Positions 11,031 through 22,743 of a DNA stretch of 64,000 bases are shown piece after piece. Below the pieces are notes generated by a model. It worked only from the letters and a program-made list of their open reading frames with translations. It was not told the DNA's origin and did not search any database. The stretch spans positions 10,116,894 through 10,180,893 of the forward strand of contig NC_056002.1 of NCBI RefSeq assembly GCF_018446385.1, written 5' to 3'. The stretch is from Zingiber officinale. Taxonomy: Eukaryota > Streptophyta > Magnoliopsida > Zingiberales > Zingiberaceae. Within the stretch, counting starts at the first letter, position 1, and every line of letters starts with the position of its first letter. The position numbers and the translations under genes were made by a program.

Positions 11031-11836
11031 GACGAGTGCAGTTTGAGGCAGATATCGTTTGCAAATTAATTCTTACCCATTAGAAAAAAATAGATCCATT
11101 ACCTTAGCGACCCCCTGTGTCAGCTCTATGGATATGAAAGAAGGTAAATACAGATACACAGGTGTTAGACGTATGGTGGGATGACTATAGGTCGTTAGTT
11201 CCTGGTACTCAACCCTTGGTCATTACGCTAGAGATGTCATGCGCCCACCATCTTTGTTATGCCCTATGGGCATTACCCATTAGAGGAGAGAATATAAGTG
11301 GTTTATTACCGCACTGATTCTTATCCATTAGAAGAGAGAATGGTTTATAGCAGCACTTTATATAAAATGTTGTTAGCGATTTGAAAATTATTCATAGAAG
11401 TTAAGCAATAGAAACGATGAGTAGCAGTATTTGACACACAATCATTGCTACGTAGATAATATCAATGTCTTGCAATCCATTGCACCATTACCTCAAGATA
11501 GAGCTATCAATTTAGATTGGATCCATTAAGTTGGGCCCATTGGATTGATACACTTTATAAAAATATTATTGATCAATTTTAACTTTGATAAGTTATTAGT
11601 TAAATTTATCTGATCAAAAATATTTAATTAGTAATTAATTCTTTTTTAGCATCCATGAATAAAAAAATACTTATAACAATTAGTGAATAAACGAGAGTAT
11701 GAAAATAATAGTATAAAAAATGACAACAAAAGAAAGAAATTGAGAAATAAATAAAATTTAAAGAGAAAATAATCTATTTTAATATTAAATATATTTTTAT
11801 TAAAAAAATAAGCATAAAAATATCAGGTCCAAATTT

Positions 11837-11838
<2 letters not shown>
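11031..11838. other. AT-rich spacer, no gene seen
   Basis: No motif-bearing frame is visible. A stretch at 11390-11460 (AAGTTAAGCAATAGAAACG) resembles the decayed repeat at 15.5-16.2 kb. Confidence 0.5.

Positions 11839-11874
<36 letters not shown>
11839..11874. repeat. (TA)n microsatellite
   Basis: Uninterrupted TA dinucleotides, about 17 or 18 units. Confidence 0.95.
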
Positions 11875-11883
<9 letters not shown>

Positions 11884-11929
11884 ATAAGTATAACCAATAA
11901 ATATTTTAATTTATTAATGAAACCTAAGT

Positions 11930-12265
11930 TACACTAGTAAAAAATTAAATATTAGAGTTGAAATCTAATTTTGATAAACAATAAATTAAACATTACCGAA
12001 AAAATAAATTTGGTTAGTAAAAAATTATATATTACCTGTCAAATCTAACTTTGATTATAAAAATAAATTAAATATTACCGACCAAAGTTTGTAAAAAATT
12101 ACACATTATCAACAAATAAATTTGACAAGAATAAAAATTAAATATTACTGGTCAAATCTAACTTTGGTCGGTGAAAAATTAAATATTACCGATCAAATCT
12201 AAGTTTATCCAGTAAAAAAAGTTTGACCAGTAAAAAAAGTATACATTACCCGTCAAATCTAACTT
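11930..12265. repeat. Degenerate AT-rich tandem repeat
   Basis: Repeated variants of AAATTAAATATTACCGRTCAAATCTAACTTTGGTC, roughly 45-60 bp apart, in five or six diverged copies. Confidence 0.6.
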
Positions 12266-12269
12266 TGGT

Positions 12270-15132
12270 CATCACACGACTGAGGAAGAGAGTGCAATAT
12301 TAGGGTTTGAAGATCAAGAGCTGAATTGTAAAATACGACACCTAGGGAATTTTTAAAAATTTTCTAAAAATTTTTCTTACCTAAAAGAAAAGTTTGATTT
12401 TTCTTATTATTTCTTTTCTTTTCTTTTTCTTTTTCTTTTCTTTTCTTTTCTCTCTTTTCCTTTCCCCGTGCCCTTACTTCGCCCGATTCCTCTCCTTCTC
12501 CCCTCTCCCGAGCTCGCCACCGCCGCCGCTACCGAGCCTCTTCATCTTCCCCAATCGACGCGCCGCCAACCTGACGCCACGCGACTCCTCTTCTTCATCC
12601 CCGCGTTCATAACCACCAGCCAAAGGAAAGCCCCTAAGCCCTAGCATCACCTTCCCCTCCTCTGCCCCATCACTTCCTCGCTGCGGAGATCCCATCGCGC
12701 TAGCGCCGATTTGCCCACCTCCTCATCTCAGCCGATCGTCGAAGCTTGAACCACTGCAGAGCTCTCCGAGATTTGCCCTAATTCGGCTGTGCCTTAGTTT
12801 GAAGCCGATCGCCACGACCTGACACTGCCAGCCAGCCACCACTGTTCTCCTCCTCCATCCACATCTCGTTCCTTTCTAGCCACCTCACGCAGGGGAGTCG
12901 TCGGCCAAGGGTGGGGAGCCATCGACCTGTTGTCGTTGTCTCTGTACGTCGCGGCCCCGACCTCAGACACCTTCGGCTAACCCTCTACCACTAGGGTTAG
13001 TGTCGCATCTCTTCCTCTGCTCAGAAGTGAAGTTCTTGGATGGAACCCTAATACCAACTAAGCAACACAGTTTCGGTCAAGATCGGTACAGGCGTGAGCG
13101 ATCGGAACACAAATCAAAGATCAATGGAAGGTAAGATCCCTTATCTAAGAGATGTGGACTTAGGTTTGGGACTAATGCAGATACAAATGTGTTGAAGGTG
13201 TTGTAGGGTGTTTGATTTAGAGGGCAGCACCTTTTACCTCGCTTCGGTCAGGTTTATTGGTAGCAAGTTGTCTCCGGCTGTGTATCACCAGCTAAGATTT
13301 CAGATTTGGGTAAGTTATGCTCAGTATTAGGTTAAGTATGGATGGGATACATTCTGTATTGGATTGATTATGTTGCTAGTAAACCCTAATTGGAGGGAAA
13401 ATGATTGAGGATGCTTAATCTATTTGTTTATGTATTAGAGATTCAGTTATGAGTTGTTGGAGGTCAATTCATTATTTTGTCTTAACGATGCAAATTTATT
13501 AAAGGATAGTTAGGGTAGATGATTATATCAATTAGGGTTTTCCCTAACTTGTTTGGGGATTTTATTAGCTATTTAAATTCATTTGAATTTAGCTAAATAA
13601 AATATATATATTGACACAGGACTCTGATTCGAGACGAGAGTGTCGACGTGACATCTATCTGGATACAATCTCCATTTTTGAGGTGGGTACCTTGACTTAT
13701 CTTTAGATATTGTCATTTGATATGCATAGTAGATTTTAACAAGTAGTAATGATTATATTCATATCTGCATCGGTATGCCACTACTTGTTACCAATTGCAT
13801 GCTTGATTTTACTTACCTATTTTGCATTCATTGCCCTCTTGATTATTTATGCTCATAGTGGTAGTGACATACCATGCCTTATGATATATCGGACTAGACA
13901 TTTACCATATCTGATACGTGTACCTAGACCTTCTTATTTGAGCCATTTATTTTGGTACATGTTTTATGGAGGTAGATATGGTCAGGATTTTCATGCTTAG
14001 TGTCATGCACCATCTTGCATGATTGCATGCTGAGCGATTGATAGCTCCATTATTATTGAGCTCATCGCGAGTTACATGGATCTGCACACACAACCACTCA
14101 TGGGTTAGTGGTATATCAAACAGGGTGTGTGCGAGTTTGCTCTGTCAGTGCTCCGCTGGTCCACTCATGAGTAGCGTGACGCAGCATGGTAGCACGACAG
14201 GGGTCCCTCCTCTGGATTGTCTCAGGGAGATGAGAGCATTGAGCTCCCCCACTTATGATTTGGGGTAGGAGGATAGGTGCATTCCGACAGCATCCTGTCC
14301 ACTCGATCACTCATCAGGAGCAGTGATGGCAGAGTACACAGTTGTCATAGCCTTACCCACTCAGTTTCACTATCGTGTATGAGATGGCTGACTGACGTCA
14401 GGGGTGACTATGTTATTTGTATCATATGCATGGATTACATTTATTGCTTGTGTTTGCTGCACTTTGTTTGCTATATATTTGGTGGATGCATATGATTGAC
14501 ATACATACAGGAGATATAATATTTTCGGTCTGACGACCTTATTATCCTGATAGGGGGTCCTGGTGAGTACAAATTCTCTCATTCTTTTCAGTTTTGCATT
14601 TTCCATTATTATTCTAGGAGACTGTACACATAATTCTTACTATTGGTTATTTCTTACTATGCATGTCTGAGTGTTGGACTCACCCATTGATTATTACCAT
14701 TTCAGGTTGAAGATGTCAGGAGGTTCCAGTTGCTAGTCCCCACCCTGAGTCGTGACGATTTTCTATCTTGAACTTTTGGTTTCCTTGTTATATTTTTATA
14801 TATTTGTGATGTATAACTGTACTCGTGGATGTTTATCGGGTTTTGGTCTACTGCCTTTGTTTTCCACTACGTTGGATTTTTGTTGTGAGTTTAAGTTTTT
14901 CGTTGTATTAGTGGAGTAGGTTTTATTTAGATAAACTGCGTGGTTGTGTCAGCCATATGCTGAGTTGATATAAACTGCGTGGATTGTTAGTTATTTTTAT
15001 TGTTATTGTCCCGGTCGTGTTGGTCGAGATTTATGTGGTCGTGAGGGTTTTGTAGTAATGTTTCATATTGTCACCGGTACAGGAGAGATGTTGCCCAAAT
15101 TTCCTCGGTAGAGACTCCCCCGGGGCGTGGCA
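12270..15132 (+). mobile_element. Probable solo LTR of a Ty3/gypsy element
   Basis: The right end reads GACTCCCCCGGGGCGTGGCA, resembling the terminus of Del/Tekay-type LTRs. The left end near 12270 is a guess based on a CACACGACTGAGG start and a TTTTAAAAATTTTCTAAAAA strip like that near the U3 ends of the other two such LTRs here. Inside are a TTTTC-rich pyrimidine tract (12400-12460), a GC-rich block (12480-12960), and a block with a TAGCGTGACGCAGCATGGTAGCACGACAGG motif split over 14170-14200. No coding capacity and no clear TSD were found. It could instead be the 5' part of an unknown transcription unit. Confidence 0.4.
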
Positions 15133-15473
15133 TGGATGCTATGAAAAGGGTAAACGAACATGTGGTTTAAATAGGAAAGAAAGGGAAGGCAGTGATTGAC
15201 TATTTCAGTAATATTGAGTAAGATAGAGGGGATAGTAATTTCAATTATTTGATCAGTTTTAATCTAATGGTAAATAATATCAAAGTTGGAGCACCTTGCT
15301 TGTAATCTATTGCCCTTGTTTTATCCAATGAGTGATTGCTACGTAGATAGACTATTTTAGAGCTTAATCAGTAATTCAATGTCATTGGGATATCCTTTTA
15401 AAACTTTTTAAAAATTTAAAATACAAAATATTTTACATTTAAATTTAAAATTAATATGAGAAATTTAAAATTT
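15133..15473. other. AT-rich spacer, no gene seen
   Basis: No frame with recognisable motifs. Confidence 0.5.
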
Positions 15474-16245
15474 GTTCCTAGATATTATAACAATAAAAGT
15501 GATTAGCAACAATGTTTGATATAGAATTACTATTAAAAGTACCTATTATTACTAGTTTCAAGATTATTTTTTAATAGTTGTATCAATGAGAGCAGTTTAT
15601 AACAATGATTGACACAAATTGATGCTAAAACTAGGCAATAGGAGCAATTTGAAAATTAATTCTAAAACAATAGAATAATAGAAGCTGTTCATAGCAACAT
15701 TTTACACAAAACAATATTAAAAGTATTCAGTATGAATGATTCAATAATTGTTCTTAGAAGTTAGAGCAATAGAAACGGTTAGTAGCACTGCTAAAATTAT
15801 CCAATATCAACAATTTCAAGATTATTTCTAATATTTATATAATTAAGAGCGGTTTACAGTAGTGGTTTATTCAAATTGATGTTAAAACTATGTGATAGGA
15901 GCAGTTTGAAAACTAATTCTAAAACAATGGACCAATAGAAACGATTTATAGTGACACTTTACACAAAATAATGTTAGTAGTATTTAGTAGGAACAGTTTG
16001 ATAATTGTTCTTAGAAGTTAGAGCAATAGAAATAGTTACTAACAGTATTTGACATAGAACCGTGACTAAAAATATCTAATATTAGTAGCTTTAAGATTAC
16101 TTCTGATAGTTATATCATTAAAAGTGATTTATAGTGACGATTTAATCAAATCGGTACTAAAGATATTCAGCAAGAGTGATTGTAAAATCGTTCCGAAAAG
16201 GTAAGACAATAGAAACGGTTTAGTTCAAACTGATTCTGTTGTTGG
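15474..16245. repeat. Decayed tandem repeat, about 260-bp unit, three copies
   Basis: Blocks starting with TTCTTAGAAGTTAGAGCAATAGAAACGGTTAG at about 15751 and 16008, and a more diverged version at about 15475. Each contains GCGGTTTA, AATTGATGCTAAAACTA and TTTACACAAAATAATGTTA-like sub-blocks. Confidence 0.6.
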
Positions 16246-16287
16246 ATTTTTAATAGCGGTGTTACAACCACTCCTAATAAATTGCTT

Positions 16288-17000
16288 CTATATGGGTATT
16301 TTTTTTTTTTTGCAGTATAGCAAACTAATGTAGGAAGGTAGCTTTGAAATCGACAAAGGAACGAATAGAAGAATCAGAAAGCTTGTTGAAGCATCGTTGA
16401 GAGGATCCCGACAGGGTAGTAAGGAAAACTTGACACTTAACACCATCTGAGTAAGCATTCTCGAAATGACATAAATGATCTTCGGGGTCTGATGATCTTG
16501 TATACTCAGCCAACGGTGGTTGTCAGAAGTGCCAAGGTAATTCTTCTTCATGGGCCTCCTTAGAAAAGGATGTTCCTTGAGTATTTATTTCGTTAGAGGC
16601 AGGAGCCTTTCCCTTGCGATTCCAAGGTAATGTCTCTCCTGCTTGTGATTCATGGGGGGCCTCGCTGGGGAGTGCACCACCTCCGTTAATATGAGCTACA
16701 TGGGTTGGATCCCTACAAACGACAGAAGCATTTACCCTACTTGAGGGAGCACTCCGATGGAGGGAGGGATCCCCTCTCCCACGCTACTACTACTGGGGGT
16801 TGTGCAGAAGGGTATTGCTACAAGAATCCTTGTAGCGCCTTAGAGATCATTCCATTAACATTCTCTTGTGTAATGACTGCCTCTCCACCACAACTTCTTT
16901 CCCCACCAGAGTCATGGTTGTTAGTGGTCCTTTTAGTGTTAACCATCGTAGATGACACCAATTTGTTCCAACCAAAATACTATGGATGGTCAACCACTAG
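16288..17000 (-). pseudogene. Ty3/gypsy (Tat-like) gag remnant
   Basis: A minus-strand frame at 16325-16513 reads AEYTRSSDPEDHLCHFENAYSDGVK, then FLTTLSGSSQRCFNKL and SSIRSFVDFKATFLH. This is the conserved N-terminal half of the retrotransposon gag domain in Tat-lineage elements, where the cysteine in QRCF is usually Trp. The frame ends in a TAG and then a run of A residues, so the rest of gag is missing. Weaker gag-like sequence continues to about 17000 with stops. Confidence 0.7.
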
Positions 17001-17161
17001 TCAATGAATGAGCTAAGGTGTGCACCCTTCGACGATTGTTGGTGAAGGATGTGGATGAACCTGGAACACACTTAGAGAGAAGATTAGATTGGCCATGGGA
17101 TGTATTCTATGGCCACTCCAACATCCAAGTTAGGGTTTTCCTCGAGATAATATGTGGAAAC

Positions 17162-18162
17162 TGTTAGAACCCCAAAGGTTGTTTTGATGTGATCAACAAG
17201 TTAAGTTAAGTCCTATGATATTTTAACCTTATGTCTAAGTGTGCAGGAGCTTAGAAGCACAGGGAGTCGAGCAGAAGACGCAGCTAGCAAGAAGGACGGC
17301 ACGAGAGAGTGCGTCTGAGGGATGAGGCACTGTGGAAGAGTACATCGGCGGACGAGAAGAAAGCGTTCGATGTTTTCGAGGAACAAGAAGCCAGAGGGGA
17401 AGATCACTCAGGGAGCAAGAGACGTAGTTAGCGAGAAGGTCGGCACGGGAGAGTGCGTCCGAGGGAGGAAGAGTTGCGGATGAGTACGCTGGCGAACGAG
17501 AAGGAAGCACACGACGATTCCGAGGGACGAGAAGCTGGAGCGGAAGCCTGCTCGAGAAGATCGGAAGTTGGGTTCGGGTGAGCCTTATTCCGGATGGCTG
17601 AGATCACGCAAGCAAACAGAGTCGTAGCGGAAGACTCGGACCGAGGCGAACTGAATCGGAGCAGAGGGCCTGGATCGAAAAAAGGAAACTCTATTGACTT
17701 TTTTGGTCTGGGCGCCCGGACTTGATTGCTATCCAGATCACGATCAAACGCGATCTATGCGAGAAGGAATAAAGTTTTATCCCCTCTCAGGCACCTGGAA
17801 CCCTTCCAAGCACCCCGACCAAAGCTATAAATATAGCCTTGGTCCAAGAAGCTCAACAAGACAAGCAATTCTGATTACAACACTTGTATGCTTTCATTGT
17901 TAGTTTAGCTTCTTATTTTCTCTGTGCTTGAATGTTGTAAGAGGCTTTTCCACCCGGAAGGAGATATCTATTGCGTTTCATTCTCCTTGGATTAACAACC
18001 TCCCCGGTTGTAACCAAGTAAACTCCCTTGCCTCTACTCTTTTAGTTTATTGCTATTAAATTAATGCAAGTATTCTTTTGAAAGTCCGAGAAGGGTTTGA
18101 TTTTGATTTTGTCCAGGGCAATTCACCCCTCCCCTCTTATCGGCCTCCAACGCTGTCCAACA
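17162..18162 (+). repeat. 5' LTR of the gag-only copia element
   Basis: 1001 bp, TGTTAGAACCCC to CTGTCCAACA. It contains one GGGCGCCCGGAC module near 17707 where the other LTR has four related modules. Confidence 0.9.
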
Positions 18163-18164
18163 AG

Positions 18165-18176
18165 TGGTATCAGAGC
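18165..18176 (+). other. Primer-binding site, initiator Met tRNA
   Basis: TGGTATCAGAGC two bases after the LTR end. Confidence 0.92.
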
Positions 18177-18182
18177 AAGGAT

Positions 18183-18800
18183 GCCTCAGGAGGAGTAACC
18201 GCCGACTGAAGCAACTAGATGGTTGGAACAAACATCTACCCACCAGCATTCGAGGGGGAGTTCACTTTTTGGAAGTGACGAATGCAGGTTCATTTTAAAA
18301 CTGATTTTAATATGTTGTTAATAATGACGTGTGGTTATGAAGCTCCAAAGGATACAAAAAGAGAAGAACTTGAGGAGCATCAATGGACTGACGAGCAATG
18401 CGATAAATTCATGACAAACGGTAAGGCTGAATCTCGCCTTCTGAGTGTTACTACCTACCGAGGATCTCAAAAGAGTTGAAAAATACAGAAGCGCAAAAGA
18501 ACTTTGGGAAAAGTTCTTGAAGCTCTACGAAGAACCATTTGAGTTGACTCCTCGATGGACACCGAGCCGTCGTCAGAAGAATTCAAGACGGAGGAAATTG
18601 TCGGGACAACCCTAACAGCCGAATTCCATCCCGATGACACAGAAAACTCATCCCAGATAAGCATCGATGAAGGGGGAGAGTCTTCGGAAGAAAGCAGCTC
18701 AACAGGGGGAGCATCAAAAGTCGACAAGGTAAGTCAGGTACAATCTCCACCTCCTGACCAATTGCTTAAATCGATTAAAATACTGTCGAAAGTTTTTTTT
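18183..18800 (+). pseudogene. copia gag fragment
   Basis: The segment includes QVHFKTDFNMLLIMTCGYEAP and a KELWEKFLKLYEEPFE block, the typical N-terminal gag of SIRE-like copia elements. It is split between two frames with a shift near 18450-18480. It then passes into an acidic Ser/Glu-rich stretch (PSSEEFKTEEIV, GGESSEESSS, 18555-18803). It ends in stops before any zinc knuckle. Confidence 0.8.
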
Positions 18801-18803
18801 TGA

Positions 18804-19639
18804 GTTAAAAATTATATTATCGAAACATTTTTGCGAATTAGAAATTAAAAATAAAAAAAATACTGAGTTTAAAGAAACTCTAGCAACAGATTGTCGATTA
18901 AAGAATCTCGACAAACTAATAAGAGAAAATGACATGTTAAAGGAACAAATACAATTTTCTGCATGCTCAAAATTCCATGCTTTAAATTTGAGAAATTATG
19001 ACAAACTAAAATGAAAATTTAAACATCATTAACCTGAACTATGAATTAGACTTAGAACTTTCAGCAAGAAAATTAAACAGCTAATTTCCTTATGAAGCTT
19101 TGTCTAAGAAAGTAGTTGTTGCTCCAATAACCAAGAAGGCCTAGTGCTTCACCACTATCTGGAAGCCAAAATATTGAAATAAAATATTTAATTAACTTAC
19201 TGATAAAATATTGAAAGTAAATAATGCTTTAAAATATTTTTAAACATTTTTTTTTAGAAAAATTTCTCAAAATTGTCTAAATTAGAATTTTCTTTTACTT
19301 AGAAAATTTTCTTACTTAAAATTTTTACTTATTCTTAAAAATAATTTTTAGGAAAAATTTCTAAAAAAATATTTGTTAAACATTTTTACTTAGAAATTTC
19401 TTTGAAAATTATTACAAATTTTTAGTAATATCAAAATATTTTTTCAAAGTTTTTCAAAATTATTAACCTTAGATTTTTTTATAGCCCCATTTTTTATGTG
19501 ATCAAAGGATGAGAAGGAAAAGTATAAGTCTAGGGGGAGGTAGACTATAATTTTTCTATCATTTTTGTACTTTATTACAATATTAGTTATTTTACTCTTA
19601 TGTCTATTTACCCTAGCTTAACTTGGGTTGCTCACATCA
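18804..19639. other. AT-rich interior of the gag-only copia element
   Basis: Short broken frames with coiled-coil-like composition (KENDMLKEQ near 18925) suggest the remains of the gag C-terminus. No pol motif is seen. Confidence 0.5.
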
Positions 19640-19652
19640 AAAAAGGGGAGAT
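19638..19652 (+). other. Polypurine tract of the gag-only copia element
   Basis: AAAAAAGGGGAGAT directly before the 3' LTR. Confidence 0.85.
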
Positions 19653-20691
19653 TGTTGGAACCCTAAAAGTTGTTTTGATGTGATCAACAAGTTAAGTTAG
19701 GTCCTATGGTGTTTTAACCTTGTGTCTAAGTGTGCAGGAGCTTAGGAGCACAGGAAGTCGAGCAGAAGATGCAGCTAGCAAGAAGGACGACACGGGAGAG
19801 TGTGTCTGAGGGACAAGGTGTTGCGGAATAGTACAACGGCGGACGAGAAGGAAGCGTGCGGTGTTTCCGAGGAACGAGAAGCCGAAGCGAAAGATTGCTC
19901 GAGGAGCAAGAGATACAGCTAGCGAGAAGATCGGCATTGGAGAGTGCATCTGAGGGACGAAGAGATGTGGATGAGTACACTGGCGGACGAGAAGGAAGCA
20001 CGCGACGATTCTGAGGGACGAGAAGCCGGAGCGGAAGCCTGCTCGAGAAGGTCGGAAGTTGGGTTCGAGTGAGCCTTATTCCGGATAGTCGAGATCACCC
20101 AAGCAAGTGGAGTCGTAGCGGAAGACCCGGACCGAGGCGAGCTGAACTGGAGCAGAGGGCCCGAACCGAAAAAAGTCAACTCTATTGACTTTCTTGGCCG
20201 GGGCGCCCGTACCAGTCCGGGGCGCTCGGACCAGTCCGGGGCGCTCGGACTAGTCCGGGGTGCCCGGACTTGGTTGCTATCCAGATCGCGGTCAAACGAG
20301 ATCTATACGAAAAGGGATAAAGTTTTATCCCTTCCCAGGCGGCCCGGCTAAGACTATAAATATAACCTTGGTCCAAGAAGCTCAACAAGACAAGCAATTC
20401 TGATTACAACACTTGTATGCTTTCATTGTTAGTTTAACTTCTTATGTTCTCTGTGCTTGAATACTGTAAGAGGCTTCTCCGCTCGAAAGGAGATATCTAT
20501 TGCACTTCATTCTCCTTGGATTAACAACCTCCCCGGTTGTAACCAAGTAAACTCTCTTGCCTCTACCCTTTTAGTTTATTGCTATTAAATTAATGCAAGT
20601 GTTCTTTTGAAAGTCCGAGAAGGGTTTGTTTTTGATTTTGTGCAGGGTAATTCACCCATCCCCTCTTGTCGGCCTCCAACGTGGTCCAACA
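19653..20691 (+). repeat. 3' LTR of the gag-only copia element
   Basis: 1039 bp, TGTTGGAACCC to TGGTCCAACA. It is clearly the same sequence as the 5' LTR but with many substitutions, so it is an older insertion than the Tekay-type element. Confidence 0.9.
20203..20270 (+). repeat. About 19-bp minisatellite in the 3' LTR
   Basis: Four head-to-tail versions of GGGGCGCTCGGACCAGTCC. The 5' LTR has a single GGGCGCCCGGAC at the same place. Confidence 0.85.
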
Positions 20692-20696
20692 AAAAC

Positions 20697-21081
20697 CACT
20701 AAGAAGAAGGAGTTCAAGGATAGAACCTGGTGCAGTTTGTGAAAAAAGAATCAGAATCCCTTCATCTCTCTTTGCAAGTGCTTATATGATTCTTTGAAAA
20801 GCATCTTCAGTTAGCAGGAATATCATCATCTCAACGGATGAAGAGGAAACCAGATTTGTCAGTCGTTGGTTGCCTTCCCACTCATCTAGTGCCACATGTC
20901 AATAAGAGGGGAATCTAGGGAACCAGGCATGACAACCTCATAACCACCCCACCATTCTTAAGATACCATGTGTCCTGGAATATTTGTTGCTATCATCTAT
21001 GAGCTTGTGTGGGGTGCAAACCTATTTCAAGGATAAAGGAGATGACATCAATTGGAGTGACCTTGAAGGATATGAAGCCGG
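20697..21081. other. No recognisable gene between two copia elements
   Basis: About 385 bases with no frame or motif I recognise. Confidence 0.5.
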
Positions 21082-21416
21082 TGTTGGTAATGGAAATGTG
21101 GGAATATGGGCTATCCATTATGCCCATGTTGTCCATATTTCCACGGGGCAATTTATAGATATACCCCTTGGTATTCCCATTATATAATGCGTCCAAGTAT
21201 TTCATCGAAGAGGGGTGTGGCAGAACGAGAGGAAGAAAAACATCTGAGATTGCGGGATTTGGTTTATGAATTACGGACAACTTTTCAATTTTTGCAATTG
21301 TACTTCAGACAGCAAGTCTGAAGATCACGTTCTGCCGTCGTCGATTGCAGATCCGTAGGAGATCGCTGTAAGTGTTTACAGTTTAAATTTTAATTTCATG
21401 CATTTAGAATACTATA
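21082..21416 (+). repeat. 5' LTR of the 21-31 kb copia element
   Basis: 335 bp, from TGTTGGTAATG to AGAATACTATA. Matches 30697-31030 at roughly 85-90% by eye. The terminus lacks the usual CA, so the exact end is set by the TSD and PBS. Confidence 0.85.
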
Positions 21417-21417
21417 A

Positions 21418-21429
21418 TGGTATAAGAGC
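21418..21429 (+). other. Primer-binding site, Met tRNA type
   Basis: TGGTATAAGAGC, one base different from the standard TGGTATCAGAGC. Confidence 0.8.
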
Positions 21430-22743
21430 GGTGTTAGTTCTAAATGCATGATAAATCCCTACAATTTACCTCTGGATTGATAAATCTCTTCGTAAAATCA
21501 TTGCCCCTTTGCTCCTGTTTATTGCTGAGAAGAAAAATAAATTCTCCGATGGAGTGTGCTCTATCGCTTGCTGCCAACACAGGGCAAGATCGTGTCCATG
21601 TCATGATCTGTCATAGTCGTTGACGCCAAGAGCAGCCATGATCAGCGGTTGTAATTAGGCTTTGAGGGAACACCCACAGAATTTGTCTCCGATCGTGATC
21701 GGCGGCTGTGGTCATGGCCGCCTCTTGCAGACCAATGCTAACCTTACGTCTGGAGGACGCTGGCAGCAACGTTCCAAGTCCGACGACGACATCCAGGTTG
21801 GCCGGTGAAGTGCTCATGATCGCCTCTTGCAATTTCTACACAAGTAGGGATCGACGACCAACATTCGTCGCGGTGAGGCGACGTGTGGCATGGGAATTAT
21901 GTGGCAAAGAAAATGAAAAAAAAACTGTGGCGGCACTGTGATTTGTTCGTAGAGATGAGGTTGCAACAAATAGGGTTTATGGATTTATTTTATTAAAAAA
22001 AAGGTTGCTGATGAAACAATTTAATGTTTCTCATTAAATCGATGTTGGTTTAAATGTGTACACGCATGTTAGATTTGGGCTTGTTGTTGTTGGTTCTTAG
22101 TTGGAATGGATTTTTATCTGCTTTATTTCTGCGGATTTTTTTTCTGGGGCGCTGGGGGCGAGCGAATCGCCTTTTGCCACATTAGTTGGAATGGATTTAA
22201 ACCTTTCTAGTTAGACTTGAACTTGGATCTGGTTCACTGAACCAGACCGACCAAGATAATTTAACTAGACTAATTTTGGTCTAATTAGACCCGATTTAGA
22301 TTAAACTATTAGTTGGTTTAATCGAACCAGTTTAATCCAAACTAGAATTGATTTGGGTTGATTTAATTAGGTTAAATTTGATCAAAATAATTAGATTTGT
22401 TCTAATAGGTCAGATTTAAACTAATGAACATTAATTTGATCAAATAGATCCGAGTTAGATCGATAAGTTTGAAATTGGCTAAAATGGACTTAGATTAAAC
22501 CATAACAAAATATATGTACAAAAAATCCCTGTCCAATTAGATTAGTTCTAATGAGGACAATTGATCAAGCTTAGGATATGGATTTCCGATCGATCGGCCC
22601 GATGGGTCAGTAGACTTAGACTTTTGAAAATCGAGAAGATTTTTTTTCTTGATTTATTATGTTAGTTCTATGCATATATAAATTGAATTAAGTCAGTTTT
22701 ATACTGGTTAGTTGATTTTCTACTGACTAATTTAAATTTTTCA
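21430..22743. other. Long 5' untranslated region of the copia element
   Basis: No conserved copia domain. 22200-22500 is rich in GATTTAGATTAAACT and GGTTTAATCGAACC-like repeats on both strands. A poly(A)/poly(T) pair lies near 21920-22000. Confidence 0.5.

Larger units (their letters stand above)
17162..20691 (+). mobile_element. Non-autonomous Ty1/copia element, gag fragment only
   Basis: The LTRs at 17162-18162 and 19653-20691 share the same start (TGTTRGAACCC) and end (GTCCAACA). The PBS is at 18165-18176 and the PPT ends at 19652. Flanks GAAAC (17157-17161) and AAAAC (20692-20696) are a likely 5-bp TSD with one change. Only about 1.5 kb lies between the LTRs: a gag piece followed by AT-rich sequence, with no protease, integrase, RT or RNase H. 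It must have moved with enzymes supplied by another element. Confidence 0.88.

Noticed and set aside
12394-12695. Pro/Ser-rich plus-strand and Gly/Glu-rich minus-strand frames
   Set aside because: Pyrimidine-rich tract inside the probable solo LTR; no start context, no domain, no continuation.
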